From the NCBI GenBank assembly GCA_023266095.1, contig JAHFRV010000008.1, forward strand, positions 1-64,000: DNA of 64,000 bases. The letters run 5' to 3'. Below, piece after piece: positions 1 to 8,585 of this stretch; within the stretch, counting starts at the first letter, position 1, and each line of letters opens with the position of its first letter. Below the pieces are notes generated by a model that was not told where the DNA came from, did no database searches, and saw only the letters and a list, made by a program, of their open reading frames with translations. This DNA is from Gammaproteobacteria bacterium. Its GTDB lineage: Bacteria; Pseudomonadota; Gammaproteobacteria; DRLM01. A program made the position numbers and the translations under genes.

Positions 1-151
1 TATCATGGAGGCCAGGAGACTACTCTCCACGAACAGGCCGGATGTAAGACTGCAATCGATTCTTTTCGGCATCGCTTTTCACTTGGCAAACGGGCGGTGT
101 CCATGTAAGAGGTTCCTTAACAAGCGATTTTCCAGGCAGAAAAGAGGGTGT
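1..151. other. Window-edge region without a recognisable gene
   Basis: This stretch lies downstream of rimI (minus strand). I see no convincing coding frame, terminator or RNA gene in it. Confidence 0.4.
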
Positions 152-628
152 TTATAGCTGCCGCGCCAGAATCAAGGCATCTTCCCGGCCAGTACGGGTG
201 GGGTAATAATTCTTACGCAGGCCCACTTCGTTGAAACCGAGCTGTTCATATAACCAACGCGCCGGCTCATTGGAAGGCCGCACTTCGAGAAATAACATAT
301 CGGCGCCGAGCTGGCGGGCATGGTCGATCATGTCGGTGAGCAACAGCCGCCCATAACCCCGGCTGCGTGATTCGAGGCGGACACACAGATTCAGAATGTG
401 CGCCTCGCCCGCCCCCGCCGACATCACCGCGTAACCGAGGATTTGTCCTTCGGCTTCCAGGACACGGCAATAATAGCCGGACCTCATACAGTCCCGAAAA
501 TTAATTTCAGTCCACGCGAATTCGTAGGCGCGCGATTCAATGGCCATTACCGCCGCCAGATCACGTTCATCCATGCGCCGCAGGCATACAGCCTCGGGTG
601 ATCCAGCGGATGACAGCACGATCGCCAC
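152..628 (-). CDS. rimI: Ribosomal protein S18-alanine N-acetyltransferase RimI
   Basis: GNAT-family enzyme that acetylates the N-terminal alanine of ribosomal protein S18 in the cytoplasm. The fold is readable in order: a start helix with MAIESRAYEFAWTE, the acetyl-CoA loop region ESRSRGYGRLLL, and the hallmark C-terminal stretch with LEVRPSNEPARWLYEQLGF and YYPTRTGREDA, which is close to known RimI. The open frame runs further upstream, but that part overlaps the preceding glycosylase gene and does not resemble RimI. I therefore place the start at a GTG (position 628), giving about 158 residues, the usual RimI length; an internal ATG (571) would give 139. It follows the glycosylase gene by 7 bases, so the two are probably co-transcribed. 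The start is inferred; the family call is firm. Confidence 0.88.
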   Translation of the reverse strand: MAIVLSSAGSPEAVCLRRMDERDLAAVMAIESRAYEFAWTEINFRDCMRSGYYCRVLEAEGQILGYAVMSAGAGEAHILNLCVRLESRSRGYGRLLLTDMIDHARQLGADMLFLEVRPSNEPARWLYEQLGFNEVGLRKNYYPTRTGREDALILARQL

Positions 629-635
629 GGCTAAC

Positions 636-1367
636 TTAACTGGAGCTCGCCGCCACAATCGCGCGAGCGAGTTGCAGATCGTGCCAAGCCTTGCGTTTTT
701 CTCGAGGCGAGCGCAATAGATAGGCGGGATGATAGGTAACGACGAGGGGGATGCCGGTATCACCATAATTCAGGCGTTTGCCGCGCAAGACGCCGACCGC
801 CTCCGTGGACTTCAACAGATTTTGCGCGGCGATCCGCCCCAAAGCGAGGATGAGTTTTGGCTTGATCAACTCGATCTGCCGCTGCAAATAAGGCTCGCAG
901 CTTTGCGCCTCTTCCGGCTGCGGATCACGGTTATTGGGCGGACGGCATTTGACGATATTGGCGATATACACCTCCTCGCGCTTCAGCCCCACCGCCAGCA
1001 ACATATTATTGAGCAGCTTTCCAGCGCGCCCCACGAACGGCTCGCCCTGACGGTCTTCATCCGCCCCCGGCGCCTCGCCGATGATCATCCACTGCGCCTG
1101 GCGATTTCCCACGCCGAACACCGCCTGGGTGCGGCCCTTGTGCAAAGCGCATTGCGTACAGGCCAGCACCCGCTCACACAAGGGTTCCCAATCCAGCGTA
1201 GCGACATCGCTCCCCATCTGCCCCGCGCGGACAGCGGACACCGGCGCGGGATCGGGGACGGACGCGGCCGGCAGCTTACTCGCGGTCTCATCGCGCCGCG
1301 CCCATTCCTGGATGCCCATGGCATCCAGGTAGAGGGAACGGCGCGGATGATCGGACGGGTTAGTCAT
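636..1367 (-). CDS. Uracil-DNA glycosylase, family 4 (SPO1 polymerase-related)
   Basis: Removes uracil from DNA as the first step of base excision repair. Seen: motif A as GEAPGADEDRQGEPFVGRAG, the later motif VVTYHPAYLLRSP, and four cysteines spaced as in the iron-sulfur family 4 enzymes (CTQC near residue 70, then KCRPPNNRDP and a Cys before EPYLQRQ). The first 60 residues are low in recognisable motifs, as is common in proteobacterial members that resemble the N-terminal part of the phage SPO1 polymerase. At 243 residues the length is normal. It sits between leuA and rimI on the same strand. The substrate range cannot be read from the sequence. Confidence 0.9.
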   Translation of the reverse strand: MTNPSDHPRRSLYLDAMGIQEWARRDETASKLPAASVPDPAPVSAVRAGQMGSDVATLDWEPLCERVLACTQCALHKGRTQAVFGVGNRQAQWMIIGEAPGADEDRQGEPFVGRAGKLLNNMLLAVGLKREEVYIANIVKCRPPNNRDPQPEEAQSCEPYLQRQIELIKPKLILALGRIAAQNLLKSTEAVGVLRGKRLNYGDTGIPLVVTYHPAYLLRSPREKRKAWHDLQLARAIVAASSS

Positions 1368-1371
1368 CAGT

Positions 1372-2907
1372 TTACAGTTGCGGATGAGCGCGTTCCGCCG
1401 GCGCGAGCATCTTGTTCAAGGCATGGATATAGGCCTTGGCCGAGGCGATGACGATGTCGGTGTCCGCACCCTGGCCGTTGACGATGCGCCCGGCCTTCTC
1501 CACCCGCACCGTCACCTCGCCCTGCGAATCGGTGCCGCTGGTGATGGCGTTCACCGAATAGAGCAACAGATTGGCGCCGCCCTGCACGATGGACTCGATG
1601 GCTTTGAAGGTGGCATCCACCGGGCCGTCACCGCGCGCCACCGCTTGTTTTTCCACACCGTCGATCCACAGGGTCACCGCCGCCTCCGGGGTCTCGCCGG
1701 TCTCGGAACAGACCTTGGAATAAACCAATTTGATGCGTTCGTTCTCCGTCGCCAAGTTGGTGTCCGTCACCAAGGCCTGCAAGTCCTCGTCGTAGATCTC
1801 GTGCTTTTTGTCGGCAAGTTCCTTGAAACGCACGAAGGCCGCGTTGAGTTCCTCTTCCGCTGTGAAATCGATACCGAGTTCTTTCAAACGGGTGCGGAAG
1901 GCGTTCCGCCCCGAGTGTTTGCCCAACACCATGCGGTTGGCGCTCCAGCCCACGTCTTGAGCGCGCATGATTTCGTAAGTCTCGCGGCTCTTGAGCACGC
2001 CGTCCTGATGAATGCCCGATTCATGGGCGAAGGCATTGGCGCCGACGATGGCCTTATTGGGCTGCACCGCGAAGCCGGTGATGCTCGACACCAAACGGCT
2101 GCAGGCGACGATGTGCGTGCTGTCCAAATCCACATTACAGGGAAAAACATCCTGCCGGGTGCGCACCGCCATCACGATTTCCTCGAGCGCCGCGTTGCCC
2201 GCCCGCTCACCCAGGCCGTTGATGGTGCACTCCACCTGCCGTGCGCCGTTCATCACCGCCGACAGGGAATTGGCCACCGCCAAACCGAGGTCGTTGTGAC
2301 AGTGCACGGAAAAAACCGCCTTGCCCGCATTGGGCACGCGTTCGATCAATTGACGGACCAACTCGCCGAATTGATGGGGCATGGCATAACCCACGGTGTC
2401 AGGAATATTGATGGTGCGGGCGCCGGCGGCGATCACCGCCTCGATGATCCGGCAGAGAAAATCGATCTCCGACCGCCCAGCGTCCTCCGGCGAAAACTCC
2501 ACATTGTCGGTGTGCTGGCGGGCCCGCTTCACCGCCCGCACCGCCTGCTCCACCACCTGGTCGGGCTCCATGCGCAATTTCATTTTCATGTGAATGGGCG
2601 AAGTGGCGATGAAAGTGTGAATACGCGCCGAGTTCGCCCCTTTGAGCGCCTCGGCGGCGCGGTCGATGTCCTTGTCCACCGCGCGGGCCAGGCCGCACAC
2701 CGTACTCTCGGTGACCGCCTTGGCCACCGCTTGCACCGCCTCGAAGTCACCCACGCTGGCGATGGGGAAACCCGCCTCGATGATATCCACCCCCATCCGC
2801 TCCAGGGCCTTGGCCACCCGAAGCTTCTCTTCTTTGGTCATGGAGGCGCCGGGGCTTTGCTCACCGTCGCGCAAGGTGGTGTCGAAAATAAACAATTTAT
2901 CTTTCAT
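1372..2907 (-). CDS. leuA: 2-isopropylmalate synthase
   Basis: Condenses acetyl-CoA with 2-oxoisovalerate in the committed step of leucine synthesis. The N-terminal TIM-barrel signature [16 protein letters not shown], the metal-binding [13 protein letters not shown] and the [13 protein letters not shown] segment are intact, and the C-terminal third carries the leucine-feedback domain. The chosen ATG (2907) has GGAG seven bases upstream; an in-frame TTG four codons earlier is less likely. The product is 511 residues, the normal length. The gene is not next to leuB, leuC or leuD. A roughly 0.5 kb leader with a short Leu-rich reading frame precedes it, which suggests control by transcription attenuation in addition to allosteric feedback. 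Confidence 0.97.
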   Translation of the reverse strand: MKDKLFIFDTTLRDGEQSPGASMTKEEKLRVAKALERMGVDIIEAGFPIASVGDFEAVQAVAKAVTESTVCGLARAVDKDIDRAAEALKGANSARIHTFIATSPIHMKMKLRMEPDQVVEQAVRAVKRARQHTDNVEFSPEDAGRSEIDFLCRIIEAVIAAGARTINIPDTVGYAMPHQFGELVRQLIERVPNAGKAVFSVHCHNDLGLAVANSLSAVMNGARQVECTINGLGERAGNAALEEIVMAVRTRQDVFPCNVDLDSTHIVACSRLVSSITGFAVQPNKAIVGANAFAHESGIHQDGVLKSRETYEIMRAQDVGWSANRMVLGKHSGRNAFRTRLKELGIDFTAEEELNAAFVRFKELADKKHEIYDEDLQALVTDTNLATENERIKLVYSKVCSETGETPEAAVTLWIDGVEKQAVARGDGPVDATFKAIESIVQGGANLLLYSVNAITSGTDSQGEVTVRVEKAGRIVNGQGADTDIVIASAKAYIHALNKMLAPAERAHPQL

Positions 2908-3008
2908 GATGGTCTCCAAAACGCTAGCGACATGTTACCGGAGCGCCCCCACCGCGGCAACGAACAGGGTTCCGCCGTAATGCGGTCGCTCAATGGGATC
3001 AATTGGAT

Positions 3009-3025
3009 AGGTCCGCGCGGGACCT
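3009..3025 (-). promoter_or_regulatory. Perfect hairpin downstream of the leuA leader peptide
   Basis: Inverted repeat AGGTCC-GCGCG-GGACCT, located 19 bases past the leader stop codon on the minus strand. It is a candidate attenuator or antiterminator stem. It lacks the usual T-run, so it may act with Rho or only as a pairing arm. Confidence 0.4.
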
Positions 3026-3044
3026 TGAGGAAGGTATGTCTGCC

Positions 3045-3155
3045 TTACGGCAGTCGCAGGCGGGGCAGCAGGGCAAGCAAGAGACCGGCACGCGCGCGCA
3101 ACACCCCCGCTGTGGCGGGGGTGAGAGAAAAGGCAGTGTGCGCGCTACGGGCCAT
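3045..3155 (-). CDS. Putative leu leader peptide (36 residues, Leu-rich C-terminus)
   Basis: A short frame that starts with ATG at 3155 and stops with TAA at 3045. Its last twelve sense codons encode LLLALLPRLRLP, so seven of twelve are leucine, followed directly by a stop and then by hairpins. That is the arrangement expected of a leucine-sensing leader peptide, where ribosome stalling at Leu codons controls entry into leuA. The upstream ribosome site is weak. A second tiny frame (about 11 codons) with a GAGG site ends just before this ATG and could feed ribosomes into it. The leader function is inferred from position and composition. Confidence 0.5.
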   Translation of the reverse strand: MARSAHTAFSLTPATAGVLRARAGLLLALLPRLRLP

Positions 3156-3263
3156 GGTCTTTAAATTCGGTTACGTCGTTCTAAGGTTGTGTTCATCCTC
3201 TCCTCGCGGGACAGGATCCGGGTCCAAAAAAAGATTTCCAACGACTCAGTAGACTTGCAGCCA

Positions 3264-3292
3264 CTTTAACCAGCTCTAACGAACACTGTCAA
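3264..3292 (-). promoter_or_regulatory. Candidate sigma-70 promoter for leuA
   Basis: On the minus strand a perfect TTGACA -35 box (3287-3292) is followed after exactly 17 bases by a weak -10 box TTAAAG (3264-3269). It lies about 110 bases upstream of the leader peptide start. The -35 and spacing are good; the -10 matches only 3 of 6 positions. Confidence 0.45.
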
Positions 3293-3432
3293 GGCTGCCG
3301 CAGGGCCATTATCACAAAACCGAAGTACACATCCCGCCGTCTTTTTCCTGAATGAGAGTCGGGCGACGGAAAAGCGGGGAACCTGCTCGTCCATTCTTCC
3401 TCTCCCGCTTCACACTCGATCATTTCGGCTTA

Positions 3433-4374
3433 TTACAGCGCCGCCGTACGCTGCTCCGCGGCGTCACGTTGCGGACTAAACGGTATATCACGCCGGGTTT
3501 TTGCTTCAACGGCGATCAGCAATGAAGCCGTAAGTGCGGCAAACAATCCACCCGCCGGGTAATCGAAGTGAAGATGGAGACGATCACCCGCTTCGACCGT
3601 CAACGGCTCTTGCAGGGGCACGATCAAATACTGATTGTGCCAATCGACGCTGCGCTGCTCCGCGACAACGATCGCCAAAATATTTTTGGTGACGAAGCGC
3701 AGGGCATTGAGCACGCCCGGCCGCTCAATGGCGACCGTGCCGTCCCAGGCGCAATTGAGGGAATAGGCTTCATCGTAGGAGGCGAGCTGATACACCGCCG
3801 GCGCCGCCAGCTCATAGGTCTTAGTCTGCACGGCAGCGGGTTCCTGAAACAAAATGGTGGGGGCGTAATAATCCTCGAAATAAAAATCCTGTTGCACCGG
3901 TTGCACTGCTTGAATAAACGCCTCGGGCACGAACACCGGCAATGCACCGCCGAATTTTTTAAGATAGCGCTCTTTGAAAGCACTGATCACCGCCAACTGT
4001 TTCTCCCGCAACATCGCCACATGCAGCATTTCACAAATCACCACGTCCACCGGTTCCGGTGGGAGATAGTCAAAGGCATCGGCCTCGACCACTTCGATCT
4101 TATTACCGTAGGGATTCAGCGTCAGTATCTCGCGGGCCTTGGCCGCCAATTCCGGATTGCGCTCCACGCACCACACCCTGGCCGCCTTGCGCGCGGCGAA
4201 ATGCGACAATACCCCCGTGCCGCCGCCCAATTCTAAGACCCGCGCCCCCGGGCGCACCGCGTAGTCCAAAGCGGCTTTGAAACCTTGCATACGCGCGGTA
4301 TCGTTGAGCATATTGTAGTGGTAGTGCAGCGGGATGAATTGACCGAGTTCGGCGTAATCACGTAACGGGGTCAT
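3433..4374 (-). CDS. PRMT-like SAM-dependent methyltransferase
   Basis: Class I methyltransferase with the SAM-binding glycine loop VLELGGGTGVLSHFAA near residues 52-67, an acidic post-beta2 residue in WCVERNPE, and a CEMLHVAML segment in the place where arginine methyltransferases carry their catalytic double-E loop. The rest of the chain is a beta-rich domain, as in PRMT-type proteins. The acceptor substrate is unknown. The ATG at 4374 is chosen because AAGGAA lies six bases upstream; this gives 313 residues. A longer frame exists but its extra residues look non-coding. It is transcribed in the same direction as leuA, with the leuA promoter in the gap between them. Confidence 0.75.
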   Translation of the reverse strand: MTPLRDYAELGQFIPLHYHYNMLNDTARMQGFKAALDYAVRPGARVLELGGGTGVLSHFAARKAARVWCVERNPELAAKAREILTLNPYGNKIEVVEADAFDYLPPEPVDVVICEMLHVAMLREKQLAVISAFKERYLKKFGGALPVFVPEAFIQAVQPVQQDFYFEDYYAPTILFQEPAAVQTKTYELAAPAVYQLASYDEAYSLNCAWDGTVAIERPGVLNALRFVTKNILAIVVAEQRSVDWHNQYLIVPLQEPLTVEAGDRLHLHFDYPAGGLFAALTASLLIAVEAKTRRDIPFSPQRDAAEQRTAAL

Positions 4375-4748
4375 GCAATATTCCTTTATGGTTGGCATGC
4401 TAAACATAAGGTAGCGTCCCAGGCACCGACCGGCCGCCTTCTCGTGCGCGGAATCGCCAGGCAAGCAGTGGAAACCTTTCTTCACAGCTTAAGGCAATAT
4501 CCGAGCCAGGCAGGAAATCGACGTGTCGACAGTGCGCGGCCCAACCCTGGAGCGGCGCGGCGATGACAGCCGAGGCTTTGCCAGTGGCAACCGCTTGCCT
4601 CACCGCGGAAAGGCCTTGCCGTGCTATCGCGGAACATCCGCAAGAACTGCTCATCCGCGCCGAGAATGAAATAGGCGCTTAGATTAACTGCTAGGCTAGC
4701 TCGTTGAGACCACTGGTAAACAACAGTCCATCCAAGGAATTCGAACCC
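4375..4748. other. Gap between methyltransferase and creA
   Basis: This 374-base gap separates the divergent methyltransferase and creA genes. It contains one uncertain minus-strand frame (4400-4654). I see no strong promoter, repeat or RNA gene. Confidence 0.4.
4400..4654 (-). CDS. Uncertain small ORF upstream of the methyltransferase (84 residues)
   Basis: The frame starts MSSSCGCSAIARQ, has a middle part that reads like a small folded domain, and stops 25 bases before the methyltransferase start. This spacing would suit a two-gene operon. I do not recognise the protein. No good ribosome site precedes it, and GC-rich DNA of this kind often carries chance frames, so it may not be real. Confidence 0.25.
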   Translation of the reverse strand: MSSSCGCSAIARQGLSAVRQAVATGKASAVIAAPLQGWAAHCRHVDFLPGSDIALSCEERFPLLAWRFRAREGGRSVPGTLPYV

Positions 4749-5219
4749 ATGCGCAAATTAGCTATGTTGATCTCCCTATCCGCCCTCTTGCCGGGCGTGG
4801 CCGCCGCTCAGGAAATCGGCTCGGTCAATACCGAATGGAAACTCATGGGCTCGCACCAGCTGGTGGTGGAAGCCTACGACGACCCCAAAGTGGATGGCGT
4901 AACCTGTTATGTTTCCAAACCCGAGCGGGGCGGCATCGCCGGCGCGGTAGGCGTGGCGGAAGAACTATCCGACGTCTCCATCGCCTGCCGGCAAGTCGGA
5001 CCGCTCCGTTTCAAGGAAGCCTTGCCTATGCAGGAAGATGCCTTCACCGAACGCCGTTCCCTCATCTTTAAAACACTGCATGTGGTACGCATGGTGGATA
5101 CCGCCCGCAATGTGCTGGTGTACCTCACCTACACCGACAAAATCATCCACGGCAGCCCGAAAAATTCCGTCACTGCCGTACCGGTGAGCGGCGACATGAG
5201 GATTCCGGTGAAAAAATGA
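4749..5219 (+). CDS. creA: CreA family periplasmic protein
   Basis: Small secreted protein of the CreA family, whose function is not established. A signal peptide is visible (MRKLAMLISLSALLPGVAAA, cut before QEIGSV). The mature part has the family hallmarks: EIGSVNTEWKLMGSHQLVVEAYDDP, GVTCYVSKPERGGIAG, DVSIACRQVGP and the late KIIHGSPKNSVTAVP. The two conserved cysteines are present. The ATG at 4749 directly precedes the signal peptide and has AAGGA upstream; the frame's earlier ATG at 4704 is not needed. It is a single gene, convergent with lpxK. Confidence 0.92.
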   Translation: MRKLAMLISLSALLPGVAAAQEIGSVNTEWKLMGSHQLVVEAYDDPKVDGVTCYVSKPERGGIAGAVGVAEELSDVSIACRQVGPLRFKEALPMQEDAFTERRSLIFKTLHVVRMVDTARNVLVYLTYTDKIIHGSPKNSVTAVPVSGDMRIPVKK

Positions 5220-5348
5220 GACCTAGAGAAATTTCCGACAAGCTACGGCTGTATCGATAACCGTCTATCTCGTCGCCTTCTTGGCCGAACAGGAACGCCA
5301 TGTGATAGTCGTATCCCACACCCGCTGCAAAACGGCTGCGAGCGCCAT
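5220..5348 (-). pseudogene. Possible C-terminal remnant of an outer-membrane beta-barrel gene
   Basis: Directly after the lpxK stop, a minus-strand frame reads RFAAGVGYDYHMAFLFGQ and ends near SRSLSEISLGLIFS. The alternating hydrophobic pattern and LSEISLGL-type ending look like the last strands of an outer-membrane barrel. There is no start codon of its own and no upstream part, so if real it is a gene stump. The stretch is short enough to be chance. Confidence 0.25.
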
Positions 5349-6329
5349 TTACCGCTCCAGGCAAGACCGCAACACGTCCCGCAAACGCGCGGCGCAAGCC
5401 GCATCCAATTCCGCCATGACCGGCAGGTAGCCGTGCGTCGCGCCGGCGAAACCTCGACACTTCACCATGTCTTTTTCGGTCATCAGTACCGGCAACTCGT
5501 CGGCGAAGCGCAGGTCGGCGGCGACGTAGCGGTGATGATCGGGAAACGGGTGTTCGATGACCCGCACTTGATAACGACGCAGGTGTTCAAAAAACCGCGC
5601 CGGACGGCCGATGCCGGCCACGGCGTGCACGGTTTGCCCACCCAGGTCCGACAACGGACGCGACGCGCCCCGGCCATCCACGGCCAACACCTGATCGCCG
5701 CTCAGGGTAAACGCGCACTCCCCCGCCGCGCCCGCACCGTTGATCATCACCAACTGCACGGTGCGCAATCGCGCCAAAGGCTCACGCAAAGGACCGGCGG
5801 GCAGGCAGCGGCCGTTGCCATGACGGCGCACACCGTCCACCACCACGATCTCCACATCGCGGACCAGCGCGTAATGCTGCAGACCATCGTCGGCGATGAT
5901 CACGTCGCAATCATATTCGGCCAGTAGAGTGCGCGCGGCGCGCACACGTTGAGGGTCGACCACCACCGGGCAAGCGGTGCGTTGCGCGATCAACACCGGC
6001 TCGTCGCCCACCAGCAGCGGATCGCTGCCGGCATGCACTGATTGCGGCCAATGACCGGCCTGGCCGCGATAACCGCGACTCACCACCCCCGGCTTTTTTC
6101 CGGCCGCGCGCAACAGTTCGACCAGATGAATCACCACCGGCGTCTTGCCGGTGCCGCCCACGCTGAGATTGCCGACCACGATCACCGGCACCGGCAGCCG
6201 CGTGCTGCGCAACACACCGGCGCGATACAGTGCGCGGCGCAGCCGCATCACGCCGCCGTATACCCAGGCCAACGGCAGCAGTAAGTTGCTCAGGGGATGT
6301 TTGCCGTACCACACGGCGTCGAACCGCAT
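5349..6329 (-). CDS. lpxK: Tetraacyldisaccharide 4'-kinase
   Basis: Inner-membrane kinase that phosphorylates the lipid A precursor DS-1-P to lipid IVA. The family starts with a short membrane-associated segment (WYGKHPLSNLLLPLAWVYG), followed by the P-loop VVGNLSVGGTGKTP and the VVSRGYRG motif. The catalytic DDGLQHY, VVVDGVRRHGNGRCLPAGPLRE and TEKDMVKCR are all intact. I choose the ATG at 6329 because MRFDAVWYG matches the family start; a TTG at 6374 overlapping the msbA stop would add 15 unmatched residues. The product is 326 residues. It follows msbA as in many gammaproteobacteria, but kdsB and the usual small zinc protein gene are not behind it here. Confidence 0.95.
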   Translation of the reverse strand: MRFDAVWYGKHPLSNLLLPLAWVYGGVMRLRRALYRAGVLRSTRLPVPVIVVGNLSVGGTGKTPVVIHLVELLRAAGKKPGVVSRGYRGQAGHWPQSVHAGSDPLLVGDEPVLIAQRTACPVVVDPQRVRAARTLLAEYDCDVIIADDGLQHYALVRDVEIVVVDGVRRHGNGRCLPAGPLREPLARLRTVQLVMINGAGAAGECAFTLSGDQVLAVDGRGASRPLSDLGGQTVHAVAGIGRPARFFEHLRRYQVRVIEHPFPDHHRYVAADLRFADELPVLMTEKDMVKCRGFAGATHGYLPVMAELDAACAARLRDVLRSCLER

Positions 6330-6370
6330 CTCAATTGGCCGCTGTGAAGAGCGGTCCGCCGCGTGTGGAA

Positions 6371-8155
6371 TCAAGCATGTTGCGCCACCGGTTCGGGCGT
6401 GCTCGGTTCATCGCGAAACTGCAACCTATGCAGACTGGCGTACTGGCCGCCGCGGGCCAGCAGTTCGCGGTGGGTGCCCTGCTCCACCGCACGACCGCCG
6501 TCCAGCACCACGATTTGATCAGCGTTTTCCACCGTGGACAAACGATGGGCGATTACCAGCGTGGTGCGATTGCGCATCACCTCGGCGAGCGCGGCCTGGA
6601 TATGCCGCTCCGATTCATTATCCAAGGCCGAAGTGGCCTCATCCAAAATCAGAATAGGCGCGTTCTTGAGCAAAGCGCGGGCGATGGCCAGGCGCTGACG
6701 CTGGCCGCCCGACAACAAGACACCGTTCTCGCCGACCAGGGTATTCAAACCGTCCGGCAGCCGCCGGATGAACTCCATGGCGTGGGCCGCCTCGGCGGCG
6801 CGAATGACGGCCTCTTCACCCACCTCGCCCAAGGCGCCGTAAGCGATGTTGCGGGCGATGGTGTCGTTGAAGAGCACCACGTCCTGTCCCACCCAGGCGA
6901 TTTGATTGCGCAGGTCGCGCAGCTTGAGCGCGCGGATATCGACGCCGTCCAAACGGATCACGCCGTGCTGCAGATCGTAAAGACGCGGTAATAAACTCAC
7001 CAACGTCGATTTGCCGCCGCCGGAGCGGCCGACGAAGGCCACGCACTGTCCCGCCGCGATGTGGAGATTGATATCGCGCAATGCCGCACCTTTGGCGACG
7101 TCGTACGTAAACGTGACCTGTTCGAAACACACCTCGCCGCGCGCGCGATCCATCGACCTGTCACCGCTATCCACCTCCGCTTCGGTATCGAGCAAAGTAA
7201 AAATACTCTCCGCCGCCGCCACGCCGCGCTGAACCATGGGCATCACCGTGGTCAGGCGTTTGATGGACGGCATCAACAACATCATCGCCACCACGAAGGA
7301 CATGAAGTTGCCGACCGTGATGCTGTCCAGCACCGCGGGCGAAGTCGCCAGATAAATGATGCCGGCCAGCGCGATCGCGGCGATCAGCTCGACGATGGCC
7401 ACGCTGCCGGCGCTGCTGGCGGCGAGTTTCATATTCAGCTTGCGGTTGGCCTCATTGATGAGATTGAAACGCGCGGTCTCGTACTCCTGACCGCCGAAGA
7501 TTTTCACCACCCGGTGACCGGCCATGGCCTCTTCGCTGATCCCGGTGACATCCGCCATGGAATTTTGAATGCGGTTGTTGAGGCGGCGGAAACGCCGATT
7601 AACGGTAGCGATGGCGATGGCGATGGGCGGCCCCACCACGATGAACACCAGGGTGAGCTGCCAATTGATATAAGCCATCCAGATCAGCAGACCGATGATC
7701 GTGAACCCATCGCGCACCACATTGGCCAAGGCGTTGGTGGCGGCGAGATTGACCTGTTCCACATCGTAGATGAACTTGGAGAGCAGCTCGCCGGAAGATG
7801 TCCGGTCGTAATAGCGGGTAGGCAAGCGCAGCAATTGGTCGAACATGGCGCGGCGCAGGTCACGGATCACTTCACGCCCGACCACGCTCATGCAATATGA
7901 CGAGCCGAAGTTGGCAAGGCCGCGCGCGACGAACAGACCGATGATCAGCAAGGGCACCAGGGCGATCACTGCCGGATCCCGGTCGACGAAGCTGCCGTCG
8001 ATCATCGGTTTCATCAAGGCTGCGAAGCCGGTGTTGGTGGCGGCGAACACCAGCATCGCCAGCGTCGCCAGCACGAACATCCGCCAATGCGGCGCGGCGT
8101 AGCGCAATAGCCGCGCGTAAATCACCCGGGCCGGATTGAAGTGGCTCTCCTGCAT
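6371..8155 (-). CDS. msbA: Lipid A export ABC transporter MsbA
   Basis: Homodimeric inner-membrane flippase that moves core-lipid A to the periplasmic leaflet. The first half has about six membrane segments. The nucleotide-binding domain carries Walker A GRSGGGKST, Q-loop WVGQDVVLFNDTIARNIAYG, signature LSGGQRQRLAIARALL, Walker B ILILDEATSALD and the switch histidine in VIAHRLS. Walker A has Gly where Ser is common; this variant should still bind phosphate. At 594 residues it is full length. It starts 4 bases after the exbD stop and is followed closely by lpxK. Confidence 0.96.
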   Translation of the reverse strand: MQESHFNPARVIYARLLRYAAPHWRMFVLATLAMLVFAATNTGFAALMKPMIDGSFVDRDPAVIALVPLLIIGLFVARGLANFGSSYCMSVVGREVIRDLRRAMFDQLLRLPTRYYDRTSSGELLSKFIYDVEQVNLAATNALANVVRDGFTIIGLLIWMAYINWQLTLVFIVVGPPIAIAIATVNRRFRRLNNRIQNSMADVTGISEEAMAGHRVVKIFGGQEYETARFNLINEANRKLNMKLAASSAGSVAIVELIAAIALAGIIYLATSPAVLDSITVGNFMSFVVAMMLLMPSIKRLTTVMPMVQRGVAAAESIFTLLDTEAEVDSGDRSMDRARGEVCFEQVTFTYDVAKGAALRDINLHIAAGQCVAFVGRSGGGKSTLVSLLPRLYDLQHGVIRLDGVDIRALKLRDLRNQIAWVGQDVVLFNDTIARNIAYGALGEVGEEAVIRAAEAAHAMEFIRRLPDGLNTLVGENGVLLSGGQRQRLAIARALLKNAPILILDEATSALDNESERHIQAALAEVMRNRTTLVIAHRLSTVENADQIVVLDGGRAVEQGTHRELLARGGQYASLHRLQFRDEPSTPEPVAQHA

Positions 8156-8159
8156 GCGC

Positions 8160-8585
8160 TTAGCGTGAGCCCGCCGCGGGCTCTTGAATGGCGATGGATA
8201 AGTGAATCAGGCCGACCTGGCGCGCGGCGTCCATGGCGGTGACCACCGCTTGATGAGGTGTCTTGGCATCGGCGCTGATGATGAGCGGCGGTTCTTTCTG
8301 CTCGCCCAGTGACGCGCGCAAGGCCCGCTTCAGACTGTCGAGCTGGGTGTTCACCACCTGCCGGCCGTCGACGTAAAACTCACCAGCGGCGTCGATAGAC
8401 AGCGTAATCGACTTCGGTTGTTCGACCACGGCCTGCTCAGAGGCCTTGGGCAGATCGATGCGGATCGCCGATTGCTGATTGAAGGTGGTGGTCAATATAA
8501 AAAACAGCAATAGCAGGAACACGACATCTATCAGCGAAGTGAGGTTGATTTCCGGATCGCCGCGGCGGCGGGGACGCAGATTCAT
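8160..8585 (-). CDS. exbD: Biopolymer transport protein ExbD/TolR
   Basis: Single-pass inner-membrane protein that works with ExbB to harvest proton motive force. One N-terminal membrane helix carries the essential aspartate in INLTSLIDVVFLLLLFF, preceded by a basic stretch (NLRPRRRGDPE). The periplasmic domain is about 100 residues. The length (141) is typical. Its start overlaps the exbB stop by four bases (ATGA), indicating translational coupling. No tonB or tolQRA genes are nearby; the exbBD-msbA-lpxK order is common in gammaproteobacteria, and the energised partner is not visible here. Confidence 0.93.
   Translation of the reverse strand: MNLRPRRRGDPEINLTSLIDVVFLLLLFFILTTTFNQQSAIRIDLPKASEQAVVEQPKSITLSIDAAGEFYVDGRQVVNTQLDSLKRALRASLGEQKEPPLIISADAKTPHQAVVTAMDAARQVGLIHLSIAIQEPAAGSR

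Larger units (their letters stand above)
2908..3257 (-). promoter_or_regulatory. leuA leader region, candidate leucine attenuator
   Basis: This untranslated leader lies between the predicted promoter and leuA. It contains the leader peptide frame (3045-3155), a perfect 9-bp hairpin inside that frame (arms 3102-3110 and 3115-3123), a small hairpin spanning the leader stop (about 3040-3053) and a perfect 6-bp hairpin just after it (arms 3009-3014 and 3020-3025). Stacked, mutually close hairpins after a short frame rich in codons for the pathway product are the known design of leu, ilv and his attenuators in proteobacteria. No clear T-run follows the last hairpin, so the terminator itself is not proven. 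Confidence 0.5.

Noticed and set aside
1378-3252. Long plus-strand open frame opposite leuA
   Set aside because: His/Arg-rich composition typical of the antisense frame of a GC-rich gene; it is a shadow of leuA.
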